In this document: piece by piece, positions 8,151-16,284 of the stretch | Layout of the letters: the number at the start of each line of letters is the position of its first letter | Position numbering within the stretch: position 1 is the first letter of the stretch | Notes under the pieces: generated by a model | What the model saw: the letters and a program-made list of their open reading frames with translations, nothing else | Database searches by the model: none | Told to the model about the DNA's origin: nothing | Assembly (NCBI RefSeq): GCF_001590925.1 | Contig: NZ_BCTU01000017.1 | Coordinates: 1 to 53,387 of the forward strand | DNA length: 53,387 nt | Direction of reading: 5' to 3' | Source of the DNA: Serratia plymuthica NBRC 102599 | Lineage (GTDB): Bacteria > Pseudomonadota > Gammaproteobacteria > Enterobacterales > Enterobacteriaceae | Position numbers and translations under genes: made by a program

Positions 8151-9515
8151 TCAGGCTACGATTTCATAGCAGGGCACATAGGCGCTGCCCGGTAGCTTCA
8201 TGCGGTGCTGGGCGACAAAGCCCTGCAACAGACTGTCCATTTGTTTCATCATCTGCGGCTCGCCGTGCAGTTTGTACGGGCCAAATTGCTCAATGGCATG
8301 AATGCCATTTTCCTTCACGTTGCCGGCCACGATGCCGGAAAACGCGCGGCGCAGCGCAGCGGCCAACTGTTCGGCCGGTTGGTCCGGATACAGATTGAGA
8401 TTCGCCATGTTTTCGTGGCTTGGTTCAAACGGCAGTTGCAGATCGGGTGCTATGCGGATCGACCAGTTAAAACTGTAGGCATCGCCGGTGTTGCGACGGT
8501 TCTCTTTCACCAGCGGCATGGCTTTTTTCATCTGCCGCGCCACTTCGGCCGGATCGTCGATGATGATGGTGTAATGACGGCGCGCTTCATCACCCAGGGT
8601 GTTCATGATGAACTCGTCCAGTACGCGGAAGTAATCGGCGCTCTCTTTCGGCCCGGTGAGGATCAGTGGCAATACCTGTTCGCTGTTTTCCGGATTCATC
8701 AAAATACCCAGCAGATACAGCAGCTCTTCCGCCGTGCCGACGCCACCCGGGAAGATGATGATGCCGTGTGCGATGCGCACGAAGGCTTCCAGACGTTTTT
8801 CGATGTCCGGCATGATCACCAGCTCATTGACCAGTGGGTTAGGCGGCTCGGCGGCGATGATCGAAGGTTCGGTCATGCCGATAAAACGGCTGTTGCGGTA
8901 GCGCTGTTGCGCATGGCCTACGGCGGCGCCTTTCATCGGCGCTTCCATCGCTCCCGGCCCACAGCCGGTGCAGATATTCAGCTCGCGCAGGCCAAGCTGG
9001 CTGCCGACTTTGCGGGCGTACAGGTATTCATTTTCATTGATGGAGTGGCCGCCCCAACACACCACCAGATTAGGATCTTCATCGAGGTGCAACGCTCGGG
9101 CGTTGCGCAGGATGGAGAATACCAGGTTGGTGATGTGGGCCGAATTTTCCAGGTTCAGATGCTGGAAACGGCCGGCGCTGTCGATTTGGCCGTGAACGAA
9201 CAGGATATCGCGCAGCACGGCGAACAGGTTGGCCTGCAGAGAGCGGATAATTCTGCCGTCGACAAAGGCATCTTCCGGTGGGTTCACCAGCTCGAGTTTG
9301 ACCCCGCGCTCACGGCGCAGAACGTTGATATCAAAGGTTTCATAGCGTAAAAGCAGCTGTTTGCTGTTGTCGGTTTGACTGCCGGAATTCAACACGGCCA
9401 GCGAACAGTTGCGGAACAAACGGTACAGATCGCTGCTGGCGGTGCGCTTCAGCATGTCTACTTCCAGCTGCGACAGCAAATCCATAGAGCCAAGCGGGCT
9501 GATGTGTGTAATCAA
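8151..9515 (-). CDS. ppnN: nucleotide 5'-monophosphate nucleosidase PpnN
   Basis: PpnN (YgdH) hydrolyses purine and pyrimidine 5'-monophosphates to base plus ribose 5-phosphate and is a (p)ppGpp-binding enzyme in E. coli. It has 454 aa. The Rossmann-like LOG/lysine-decarboxylase-like domain carries the signature PGGVGTAEE at 256-264 and [11 protein letters not shown] near 186-196. N- and C-terminal extensions distinguish PpnN from short LOG proteins. The start is TTG at 9515 behind a GGAG ribosome-binding site, reproducing the expected N-terminus [10 protein letters not shown]. Confidence 0.95.
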   Translation of the reverse strand: MITHISPLGSMDLLSQLEVDMLKRTASSDLYRLFRNCSLAVLNSGSQTDNSKQLLLRYETFDINVLRRERGVKLELVNPPEDAFVDGRIIRSLQANLFAVLRDILFVHGQIDSAGRFQHLNLENSAHITNLVFSILRNARALHLDEDPNLVVCWGGHSINENEYLYARKVGSQLGLRELNICTGCGPGAMEAPMKGAAVGHAQQRYRNSRFIGMTEPSIIAAEPPNPLVNELVIMPDIEKRLEAFVRIAHGIIIFPGGVGTAEELLYLLGILMNPENSEQVLPLILTGPKESADYFRVLDEFIMNTLGDEARRHYTIIIDDPAEVARQMKKAMPLVKENRRNTGDAYSFNWSIRIAPDLQLPFEPSHENMANLNLYPDQPAEQLAAALRRAFSGIVAGNVKENGIHAIEQFGPYKLHGEPQMMKQMDSLLQGFVAQHRMKLPGSAYVPCYEIVA

Positions 9516-9694
9516 GGTAACTCCTTTGCACCCGAGGCGGGGCAGTAGTAATCCATACGCAGCAGAACAGCACTCGTTATTGTTAGCGCACTGCGGTCAA
9601 TGACTGGCCGCAGCCTTTCTTAACCTTACCGCCGTCCCCTGATTTTTACCAATACAAACCGCTCGTTAGCTTAGTTGTTGAGCAATGCTTCGCA

Positions 9695-10540
9695 CTATTG
9701 GCGCGCCAGACGGCCATGCGATGGCACAAAGTCAAGGTTACTGCGCCAGGGGTTGATGTCCAGACCGCCGCGACGGGTGTAGCGCGCATACACCGACAGG
9801 CTCTCTGGCCGGCAATAGCGCATCAGATCGTTGAAGATGCGCTCAACGCACTGTTCATGGAATTCGTTGTGGTGACGGAAGGACACCAGATAGCGCAACA
9901 GCGCTTCACGATCGATTTGTGCGCCACGATACTGGATTTGCACCGACCCCCAGTCGGGTTGGTTGGTGATCAGGCAGTTTGACTTCAGCAGGTGGCTGAC
10001 AAGTTGCTCTTCAACCTGACGGGTGCCGGTGGCGTTCAGCAGGTAATCGGCGTTGAACTCGTAGTTATCAATACGGATGTCCTGATGATCGATGCATTCT
10101 CCCTCCAACCGGGCGATAGGGCTGCCTTCCACCTGATCGATGCTGAACAAGGCGACGCTGACATCACCCTGCGCGCAGGCGGACAGATCGCGTTGCAGCG
10201 TGCTGCGCACCGTCTCCCAGTCGGTAAATTGGGTCTGGTTAAAGCTGTTGAGGTAAAGCTTGAAACTTTTGGATTCGATGAGGTTGATGCTGTTGGCGTT
10301 GAGGCTAATCTCGCCCACCGCGACCTGCGGCAAGCCGTTGCCGTTCAGCCATGAGAGCTCATACAGGGTCCAGATATCGGCACCGTGGAACGGCAGGCTG
10401 TCCGGATACAAACCCAGCGGTTCACGGTTCATGCTGCGCGGCACCGCCTGCAGCAGCTGAGCGTCGTAGCGATCGCGGTATGCGGTAGGTTTGCCCAGAG
10501 TCAGTGCCGACAGGGCGTGATGGTCTTGATAGGAGGACAT
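9695..10540 (-). CDS. queF: NADPH-dependent 7-cyano-7-deazaguanine reductase QueF
   Basis: QueF reduces the nitrile preQ0 to preQ1, a four-electron step in queuosine biosynthesis. At 281 aa it is the long (YqcD) subtype with tandem T-fold halves. The catalytic nucleophile is Cys189 in [15 protein letters not shown], with Asp196 following. The QueF motif ESKSFKLYL is at 89-97 and binds NADPH in this family. It is divergent from syd across a 63-nt gap. I saw no preQ1 riboswitch-like leader. Confidence 0.95.
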   Translation of the reverse strand: MSSYQDHHALSALTLGKPTAYRDRYDAQLLQAVPRSMNREPLGLYPDSLPFHGADIWTLYELSWLNGNGLPQVAVGEISLNANSINLIESKSFKLYLNSFNQTQFTDWETVRSTLQRDLSACAQGDVSVALFSIDQVEGSPIARLEGECIDHQDIRIDNYEFNADYLLNATGTRQVEEQLVSHLLKSNCLITNQPDWGSVQIQYRGAQIDREALLRYLVSFRHHNEFHEQCVERIFNDLMRYCRPESLSVYARYTRRGGLDINPWRSNLDFVPSHGRLARQ

Positions 10541-10603
10541 CTGCTGTCACCTCGGTGATAGATAGGTACAATAGCCTCCAGTTTACCGTATGCGAGAAAA
10601 AAT

Positions 10604-11155
10604 ATGGACCATGATGTACCGAACGCCCTGCGTGAATTCACCCAGCGCTATGTCGATCTTTGGCAGCAGGAGCGCGGTCATGCGCCGGCGAGCCAGGATT
10701 TGTACGGCGTGCCATCGCCTTGCATTGTAGAAACGCGCGACGATGAAGTGCTGTGGTTGCCGCAACCCTTCCCCCCGGCGATGACGTTGGAAAAAGTGGA
10801 GGTCGCGCTTGAGATACGGCTGCAACCGGACATTAACCTGTTTTATACCCAGCAGTATGCGGGGGATATGAGAGCGCAGTTCGGTGAGCACCTTGTGACC
10901 TTGCTGCAGGTGTGGAGCGAAGACGATTTTATTCGCCTGCAGGAGAATTTGATCGGCCATTTGGTGACGCAAAAGCGGCTGAAGCTGTCGCCGACGTTAT
11001 TCCTGGCAACCACTGAATCCGAGATGACGATGGTCTCGCTGTGCAACGTCAGCGGCAATGTCGTACTGGAACAATTCGGCAGCGATAAACGCACCTTGCT
11101 GGCGGCTTCGCTGGGGAATTTCCTCGATGCATTGCGCCCTCAGTTGAGTATTTAA
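10604..11155 (+). CDS. syd: SecY-interacting protein Syd
   Basis: Syd is a soluble protein that binds cytosolic loops of SecY and may monitor assembly of the SecYEG translocon. It has 183 aa with no membrane segment, which is typical for the family. It is immediately upstream of the csrB region, as in E. coli (syd, csrB, yqcC). No obvious terminator was seen right after the stop. Confidence 0.92.
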   Translation: MDHDVPNALREFTQRYVDLWQQERGHAPASQDLYGVPSPCIVETRDDEVLWLPQPFPPAMTLEKVEVALEIRLQPDINLFYTQQYAGDMRAQFGEHLVTLLQVWSEDDFIRLQENLIGHLVTQKRLKLSPTLFLATTESEMTMVSLCNVSGNVVLEQFGSDKRTLLAASLGNFLDALRPQLSI

Positions 11156-11176
11156 CGCCGTATCTAGCCTCACTCG

Positions 11177-11210
11177 TGTGAGATATCTCGCACACGGGCT
11201 GTGAGAGATC
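11177..11210. promoter_or_regulatory. UvrY/GacA-type palindrome upstream of csrB
   Basis: TGTGAGATATCTCGCACA (11177-11194) is an imperfect 18-bp palindrome resembling the upstream element bound by phosphorylated UvrY at csrB in E. coli. A second half-like site TGTGAGAGATC is at 11200-11210. It lies about 170-190 bp before the likely csrB start, similar to the distance known in E. coli. Binding is inferred. Confidence 0.7.
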
Positions 11211-11364
11211 GCTTTTAATTTTTTGTGGGCTGCGATCTGGATTGTCTTTATTGTTATCCAGATCAATTGGTTAGATTTTCTTTAGGATAACTCTTAGTGT
11301 TAATTTAGCCTGATCCTTATGCTAATCCCTTGTGAAGCCGAGATAATTAAGCGATCTTATGGTT

Positions 11365-11714
11365 ACCGGAACGGATACGGTGGAGCAGGAAAGCATCAGG
11401 ATGATGCAGCTTCAGGAAGAGGAAATGGATGCGCTCAGTGAAGAGCGAAGGACGGCGTCAGGAGATGCCAAGGATGTTTCAGGATTGAAACCAGGGACAC
11501 CTCCAGGATGGAGATTGAGAGCCGGCAAAGGAGGGTTGGCGGGTCATGAAGACTAAGGAACCGCGTCAGGACGATGCTACAGGATAGAGCAAGGACGGTT
11601 GGGTCAGGATGGCCGCAGGAAAAGTTTTCAAGGATTGAGCAGGGAGCACACTGTGTAGCGGGACAGCTATAAAACGAACCGGGGGCACTGTTAACGCAGT
11701 GCCCCCAACTTTTT
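11365..11714 (+). ncRNA. csrB: CsrB small RNA, CsrA antagonist
   Basis: CsrB sequesters the translational regulator CsrA through many GGA motifs displayed in hairpin loops. This segment has about two dozen GGA triplets, many as CAGGA, AAGGA or GGGA. It includes blocks that match E. coli CsrB as I recall it: CATCAGGATGATG, GGACACCTCCAGGATGGAG and AAAACGAACCGGG just before the terminator. The 5' end near 11365 is estimated by comparison and could be off by about 10 nt. Its position after syd matches E. coli. A 65-codon frame over 11359-11556 is a by-product of the repeat-rich RNA. Confidence 0.93.
11681..11714 (+). terminator. csrB terminator
   Basis: A 10-bp stem GGGGGCACTG (11681-11690) with CAGTGCCCCC (11697-11706) has a 6-nt loop and a following T-run (11710-11714). 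Confidence 0.85.
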
Positions 11715-11775
11715 ATGGCGGTTTTATATCTTAAGTATCAAAGAACACTACCCCTTCTCAAACTCTTCGTTATTG

Positions 11776-13014
11776 TTAACCAATCGCCCCCAGCGTATCG
11801 CCGTTGCTCTGTGTTTTCGGCAACAGGAACAGCGTGGCGTAAATATCCAACAGATATATCGCCGCCAGCAGGCTGATTGCCGCCGTGAAGGACACCTGCG
11901 TCACCAATGCCCCAATCACCAATGGCCCCAACCCGCCTACGCCGCGCCCGAGATTAAACAAAATATTTTGTGCGGTAGCGCGCACCTGGACCGGATAGGT
12001 ATCGGAGATCAACGCGCCGTAGCCGCCAATCATGCCATTGACGAATAACCCCATTAGCGCGCCGGCGAACAGCATCAGCATGGGATCGCCAAGTTGCGCA
12101 TAGACCACGACCATCACCACGGCGCCAATCTGATAGACAATAAAAATCTTCCAGCGGGCGAAGCGATCGGCCAATACACCAAACAGCCAGATGCCCAGCG
12201 TCATTCCGAGCACGGTTACTGCAGTCCACAGGCCAGATTTGGTCAGCGAAAAACCGAAATTTTTTGCCAGGTAGGTCGGCATCCAAATCATCAGCCCGTA
12301 ATACCCGAAGTTCTGCACTGAGCACAGAATAAAAATGCCGATACTGGCTTTGCTGGTGGTCCGGTCTTTAAACAGCAGCTTTACGCGCTGGGTAAAGGAG
12401 AGCTGCTGGCCACTATTTTGTTGGCGTACGAATTCCTCCGGCTCACCCAGTGTGCGGCGGATGAGAAATGACGCGATTGCCGGCAGTAACCCAACCAGGA
12501 ACATGCCGCGCCAGCCGATATGCGTCAACAGCAGCGGGGTGAGGAAAGCCGCCGCCAGAACGCCAAGTTGCCAGCCCATGCCAACATAGGCGGAGGCGCG
12601 GTTGCGTTTTTCCGCCGGCCAGGCTTCGGCTATCAGCGCCATGCCGATGCCGAACTCTCCCCCCAACCCGATCCCCGCCAGCGTGCGATAGGCGAGCAAA
12701 TCCCAATAGCCCTGCGCCAGAGCGCACAGGCCGGTAAACAGGGAGAACATCAGGATGGTGATGGTCAGTACCCGGATGCGGCCAAAGCGATCGCTGAGGT
12801 GGCCGAAAATCACGCCGCCCAATACGGCGCCGATCAGCGTCCAGGTCACCAGTGAGCCGGCGGCGGAAGAGGTTAGCCCCAGTTCGATGCTGATGGCCGG
12901 CAGCATAAAGCCGAGGATCAGCAGATCAAAGCCGTCCATCGCGTAACCGGTGACCGAAGCCAGCATGGCTTTGCCGGGCGTTGCATGATTTTTTATTGGT
13001 GTGATTGCAGGCAT
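11776..13014 (-). CDS. MFS transporter, aromatic acid:H+ symporter / sugar transporter-like
   Basis: A 412-residue, 12-helix major facilitator. The N-terminal half has the hallmark DGFDLLILGFMLP in helix 1 and the loop 2-3 motif GHLSDRFGRIRVL. A YRTLAGIGLGGEFG motif is in helix 4. The DGFD motif and GGEFG are common in the AAHS (4-hydroxybenzoate/PcaK-like) and related niacin or sugar-acid transporters. The substrate cannot be told from sequence alone. It sits between csrB and yqcC, where E. coli has no such gene, and no catabolic genes adjoin it. It is divergent from yqcC. Confidence 0.8.
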   Translation of the reverse strand: MPAITPIKNHATPGKAMLASVTGYAMDGFDLLILGFMLPAISIELGLTSSAAGSLVTWTLIGAVLGGVIFGHLSDRFGRIRVLTITILMFSLFTGLCALAQGYWDLLAYRTLAGIGLGGEFGIGMALIAEAWPAEKRNRASAYVGMGWQLGVLAAAFLTPLLLTHIGWRGMFLVGLLPAIASFLIRRTLGEPEEFVRQQNSGQQLSFTQRVKLLFKDRTTSKASIGIFILCSVQNFGYYGLMIWMPTYLAKNFGFSLTKSGLWTAVTVLGMTLGIWLFGVLADRFARWKIFIVYQIGAVVMVVVYAQLGDPMLMLFAGALMGLFVNGMIGGYGALISDTYPVQVRATAQNILFNLGRGVGGLGPLVIGALVTQVSFTAAISLLAAIYLLDIYATLFLLPKTQSNGDTLGAIG

Positions 13015-13198
13015 GTGTCTAATCTTTGCGGTTTATTCGGTGAACTCATTGTGCCGTGCGGCGGCGTGCGCCACCAGATCAAATGCGGTCGATCTCATCA
13101 ACTCAGCCGAATTTGGGCTATAAAGGGTAAAATGCTATGCTTTGCCGCCTTTCAGCCGCGCCGCTGAATATCATGGTTTAAACGGATCGGGAATGCAG

Positions 13199-13528
13199 AT
13201 GAGTATACAAAATCAGGTTCGCCTTAGTTTGCAGGCGATTGAACAGTCAATGCGAGAGCTGGCGCTGTGGCAAGCCACGCCACCCGAGCCTGAAGCCTTC
13301 GCCAGCACCGAACCCTTCTGCGTAGACAGCATGCTGGCCGAAGAGTGGCTGCAATGGATATTTCTGCCGCGGATGTACGCGCTACTGGATGCGCATGCGC
13401 CATTGCCGACGCGTTTTGCCATTACGCCTTACTTTGAAGAGGCGCTGAAAGATAAGGATCCGAACTGCATGCCGCTGCTGGTGCTGCTGGAACGTTTGGA
13501 TCTTATGTTGAATAAAGAACCGCAATAA
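13199..13528 (+). CDS. yqcC: YqcC family protein
   Basis: A 109-residue protein of the DUF446/YqcC family. The ATG at 13199 (MSIQNQVR) gives the exact E. coli length and follows GGATCGGGA at a good distance; the ATG at 13193 or an earlier start is less likely. Conserved features include PFCVDSMLAEEWLQWIFLPRM. The function is not established. The stop codon overlaps the ATG of truC by one base (TAATG), so they are coupled. Confidence 0.9.
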   Translation: MSIQNQVRLSLQAIEQSMRELALWQATPPEPEAFASTEPFCVDSMLAEEWLQWIFLPRMYALLDAHAPLPTRFAITPYFEEALKDKDPNCMPLLVLLERLDLMLNKEPQ

Positions 13529-14301
13529 TGATTGAGATTCTTTACCAGGATGAGTATTTGGTGGCGGTGAACAAGCCGTCGGGTTGGCTGGTGCATCGCA
13601 GCTGGCTGGATCGCCATGAAACCCGGTTTATGATGCAGACGGTGCGTGACCAGATAGGCCAGCACGTGTTTACCGTGCATCGCCTCGACCGCCCGACCTC
13701 CGGCGTGCTGTTGATGGCGCTGTCCAGCGAAGTGGCGCGTCTGCTGTCGCAGCAGCTCGAGCAACATCAAGTGCAGAAAACCTATCATGCGGTGGTGCGT
13801 GGCTACGTGCAGGAAGGGGCAACTCTCGACTACCCGCTGACGGAAGAACTGGACAAAATCGCCGATAAGCATGCCGCTGCCGATAAAGGCCCGCAGCCGG
13901 CGGTCACCCACTACCGGCCACTGGCGCAGGTGGAGATGCCGGTGGCCATTGGCCGTTATGACAGCGCGCGCTACAGTCTGATGGAACTGAAGCCGGAAAA
14001 CGGCCGTAAGCATCAGTTGCGTCGCCATATGGTGCATCTTCGTCATCCGATCATTGGTGACAGTAAGCACGGCGACCTGCGTCAGAACCGCGGCATGGCC
14101 CAGCACTTCGGCTGCCCGCGCTTGATGCTGCACGCCAGTCATCTGCAGTTGAACCATCCTGTGACCGGTGAGCCGTTACTGATTTCCGCACGCTGGGATG
14201 AACCCTGGCAGGGAGTCATGTCGCAGTTTGGCTGGGCAGGGGGGTTCCCTGAGCTCGCCGGGGTTGAGTTTAGTGCGGCTAACGGTCAGGATAACGGGTA
14301 A
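13528..14301 (+). CDS. truC: tRNA pseudouridine(65) synthase TruC
   Basis: TruC isomerises U65 in certain tRNAs, such as tRNA-Ile1 and tRNA-Asp, to pseudouridine. It is an RluA-family protein of 257 aa. The catalytic aspartate is Asp54 in the motif HRLDRPTSGVLL. The C-terminal part has GRKHQLRRHM, typical of the family. It has no S4 domain. It is coupled to yqcC and followed by yqcA, the E. coli order. Confidence 0.95.
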   Translation: MIEILYQDEYLVAVNKPSGWLVHRSWLDRHETRFMMQTVRDQIGQHVFTVHRLDRPTSGVLLMALSSEVARLLSQQLEQHQVQKTYHAVVRGYVQEGATLDYPLTEELDKIADKHAAADKGPQPAVTHYRPLAQVEMPVAIGRYDSARYSLMELKPENGRKHQLRRHMVHLRHPIIGDSKHGDLRQNRGMAQHFGCPRLMLHASHLQLNHPVTGEPLLISARWDEPWQGVMSQFGWAGGFPELAGVEFSAANGQDNG

Positions 14302-14331
14302 TTTTCAAAGGTAATTGAGGGAGTAGGGGCA

Positions 14332-14781
14332 ATGGCTCAGGTTGGAATCTTCGTGGGAACGGTCTACGGCAACTCACTGCTGGTGGCGGAAGAGGCGGAA
14401 AATATCCTTGGCGAGCAGGGGCATGAGGTCAAACTGTTTGAAGAGGGCACGCTTGAGGCTTGGCAATTCTACCGCCAGCACTATGCGCTGGTGATCACCT
14501 CCACCACCGGTCAGGGCGATTTACCGGACAGCATTGCGCCGCTGTTCCACGCCATCCGCGATCAGGTCGGCTACCAGCCGGAACTGCGCTATGGGCTGAT
14601 TTCGCTCGGTGACAGCAGTTATGACAATTTCTGTGGCGCAGGGCGTGCGTTTGATGCGCTATTGCAAGAGCAGGGAGCAACCCGCGTGGGAGATGTGTTG
14701 GAAATCGATGCGATGGAACAGCCTGAGCCGGAAGTGGTTTCTTGCCCGTGGGTTGAGCAGTGGGGCTCACTGCTGAAATAA
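14332..14781 (+). CDS. yqcA: flavodoxin YqcA
   Basis: A 149-residue short-chain flavodoxin that binds FMN. The phosphate-binding loop GTVYGNS is near the N-terminus, and the second FMN loop includes [10 protein letters not shown]. The [15 protein letters not shown] segment ([14 protein letters not shown]) contacts the isoalloxazine in this fold. Its partner proteins are unknown. A GAGGGAG ribosome-binding site precedes the ATG. It is the last gene of the yqcC-truC-yqcA group. Confidence 0.93.
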   Translation: MAQVGIFVGTVYGNSLLVAEEAENILGEQGHEVKLFEEGTLEAWQFYRQHYALVITSTTGQGDLPDSIAPLFHAIRDQVGYQPELRYGLISLGDSSYDNFCGAGRAFDALLQEQGATRVGDVLEIDAMEQPEPEVVSCPWVEQWGSLLK

Positions 14782-14824
14782 GATACCGACCCGCCGTCTT
14801 TCAGGCGGCTTCCGACAGATTTGT

Positions 14825-14882
14825 TGTAAGGGGCGAAGTTATTTGCCCCGACTAATACGGGCGCAGCATGCCGCGCCCTACA
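14825..14882. repeat. 58-nt inverted-end intergenic repeat, copy 2
   Basis: A 58-nt element with near-inverted ends, TGTAAGGGGCG and CGCGCCCTACA, lies between convergent yqcA and yaeH. It is the better preserved partner of the copy at 8016-8073. The terminal arms can pair, so it could also act as a bidirectional terminator-like hairpin. Confidence 0.6.
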
Positions 14883-14894
14883 GCGAGCGGGTTC

Positions 14895-15284
14895 TTATTT
14901 TCCGCGGGTCAGTTTTTCCAGATCGGATTCGATCTCGGCAATTTTGTGGGATACCACGCCTTCCAGATGACGCAGGTCATCAAGAATTTTGCGTTTCAGA
15001 TCCACTTCGACCTGATCGCGCTGGCACAGTTGATCCAGTTCATCAATTACGTAACGCAGGTTCGGGTTTATCTCGTGAATTTCTTTGTAACCCTGACCGG
15101 CATTATCCGCCACCACGGTTTTGCGTTGGCGCGGGTATTTGAACTTCACGCTCTTGGCAAAGAATTCGCCTTTATCCTTGCGGAAGTAAATCTTAAGAAT
15201 GTCGTTATTGGCCTCCTGACGCAGGCTATAGCGATCGACATCTTCCGGTTGACTGATTCCCAAGCTTTTCAGGTTGTCATACAT
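14895..15284 (-). CDS. yaeH: DUF3461 family protein YaeH
   Basis: A 129-residue, highly charged soluble protein starting [10 protein letters not shown], very close to E. coli YaeH over its whole length. The C-terminal half is predicted to be helical and possibly coiled coil ([16 protein letters not shown]). The function is unknown. It lies downstream of dapD on the same strand, as in E. coli, with a dapD terminator between. Confidence 0.92.
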   Translation of the reverse strand: MYDNLKSLGISQPEDVDRYSLRQEANNDILKIYFRKDKGEFFAKSVKFKYPRQRKTVVADNAGQGYKEIHEINPNLRYVIDELDQLCQRDQVEVDLKRKILDDLRHLEGVVSHKIAEIESDLEKLTRGK

Positions 15285-15377
15285 AATAGCGCCACCTTAT
15301 AAATAGACTTTATTCCACGGTCTGGGATTATGGCGAAAAACCGCGCCAGAGACTGTGACTGCTCGCGTACTGAAGAC

Positions 15378-15403
15378 AAAAAAATAGCGGGTGAGTCACC
15401 CGC
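15378..15403 (-). terminator. intrinsic terminator after dapD
   Basis: The minus strand reads GCGGGTGACTCACCCGC followed by TATTTTTTT, a strong stem-loop plus T-tract directly after the dapD stop. Confidence 0.85.
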
Positions 15404-15413
15404 CAGGTCTATT

Positions 15414-16238
15414 TTAGTCGATGGTGCGCAATAACTCATTAATGCCGACTTTACTGCGCGTTTTGGCGTCGACTTTCTTGACGATGACCGCACAGTACAG
15501 GCTGTAAGAACCGTCTTTGGACGGCAGGTTACCTGAAACCACCACCGAGCCGGCCGGAACGCGGCCGTAATGCACTTCGCCGGTTTCACGGTCATAAATG
15601 CGGGTGCTCTGGCCGAGGTAAACGCCCATGGAGATCACCGAACCTTCTTCGACGATCACGCCTTCAACCACTTCTGAACGCGCGCCGATGAAGCAGTTGT
15701 CTTCAATGATGGTCGGGTTGGCCTGCAGCGGTTCCAGTACGCCACCGATGCCGACGCCGCCGGACAGGTGAACGTTTTTGCCAATCTGCGCGCAAGAACC
15801 CACGGTAGCCCAGGTATCGACCATGGAGCCTTCGTCAACGTAAGCGCCGATATTCACGTAGGACGGCATCAATACGGTATTGCGTGCAATGAATGCACCC
15901 TGGCGAACGGTCGCCGGCGGTACCACGCGGAAGCCTTCTTTCTGGAAGCGCGCTTCGTCGTAATCGGCAAACTTCATCGGCACTTTGTCGTAGTAACGGG
16001 TTTCGGCACCGTCCATCACTTTGTTGTCGTTGATGCGGAAAGAAAGCAGCACGGCCTTTTTCAGCCACTGATGCGTAACCCACTGACCGTCAATCTTCTC
16101 GGCAACGCGCAGGGCGCCGCTGTCCAACAGGCCGATCACCTGGTTTACCGCTTCGCGCGTTACGGTGTCTACGTTCGCCGGAGTGATATCCGCGCGGCGT
16201 TCGAAGGCGCTTTCAATAACGTTTTGTAATTGCTGCAT
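15414..16238 (-). CDS. dapD: tetrahydrodipicolinate N-succinyltransferase
   Basis: DapD transfers succinyl from succinyl-CoA to tetrahydrodipicolinate in the lysine/meso-diaminopimelate pathway. It has 274 aa, the standard length. After an N-terminal helical domain ([15 protein letters not shown]) comes a left-handed beta-helix of hexapeptide repeats (about residues 100-230, e.g. [20 protein letters not shown]). A C-terminal strand region follows. It is downstream of glnD and separated from yaeH by its terminator. Confidence 0.96.
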   Translation of the reverse strand: MQQLQNVIESAFERRADITPANVDTVTREAVNQVIGLLDSGALRVAEKIDGQWVTHQWLKKAVLLSFRINDNKVMDGAETRYYDKVPMKFADYDEARFQKEGFRVVPPATVRQGAFIARNTVLMPSYVNIGAYVDEGSMVDTWATVGSCAQIGKNVHLSGGVGIGGVLEPLQANPTIIEDNCFIGARSEVVEGVIVEEGSVISMGVYLGQSTRIYDRETGEVHYGRVPAGSVVVSGNLPSKDGSYSLYCAVIVKKVDAKTRSKVGINELLRTID

Positions 16239-16284
16239 GCTGTTCTCTGTCCTGATGTTGTTGTCTACGAAAAGGTAACTTGTA

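Noticed and set aside
8205-9350. 381-codon antisense frame over ppnN
   Set aside because: Shadow of a well-matched ppnN gene on the other strand.
10541-10603. preQ1 riboswitch upstream of queF
   Set aside because: The 63-nt gap is short and shows no preQ1 aptamer-like pairing or conserved sequence.
11359-11556. 65-codon reading frame on the plus strand
   Set aside because: It lies inside CsrB; repeated GGA motifs give a Gly/Glu/Arg-rich chance peptide.
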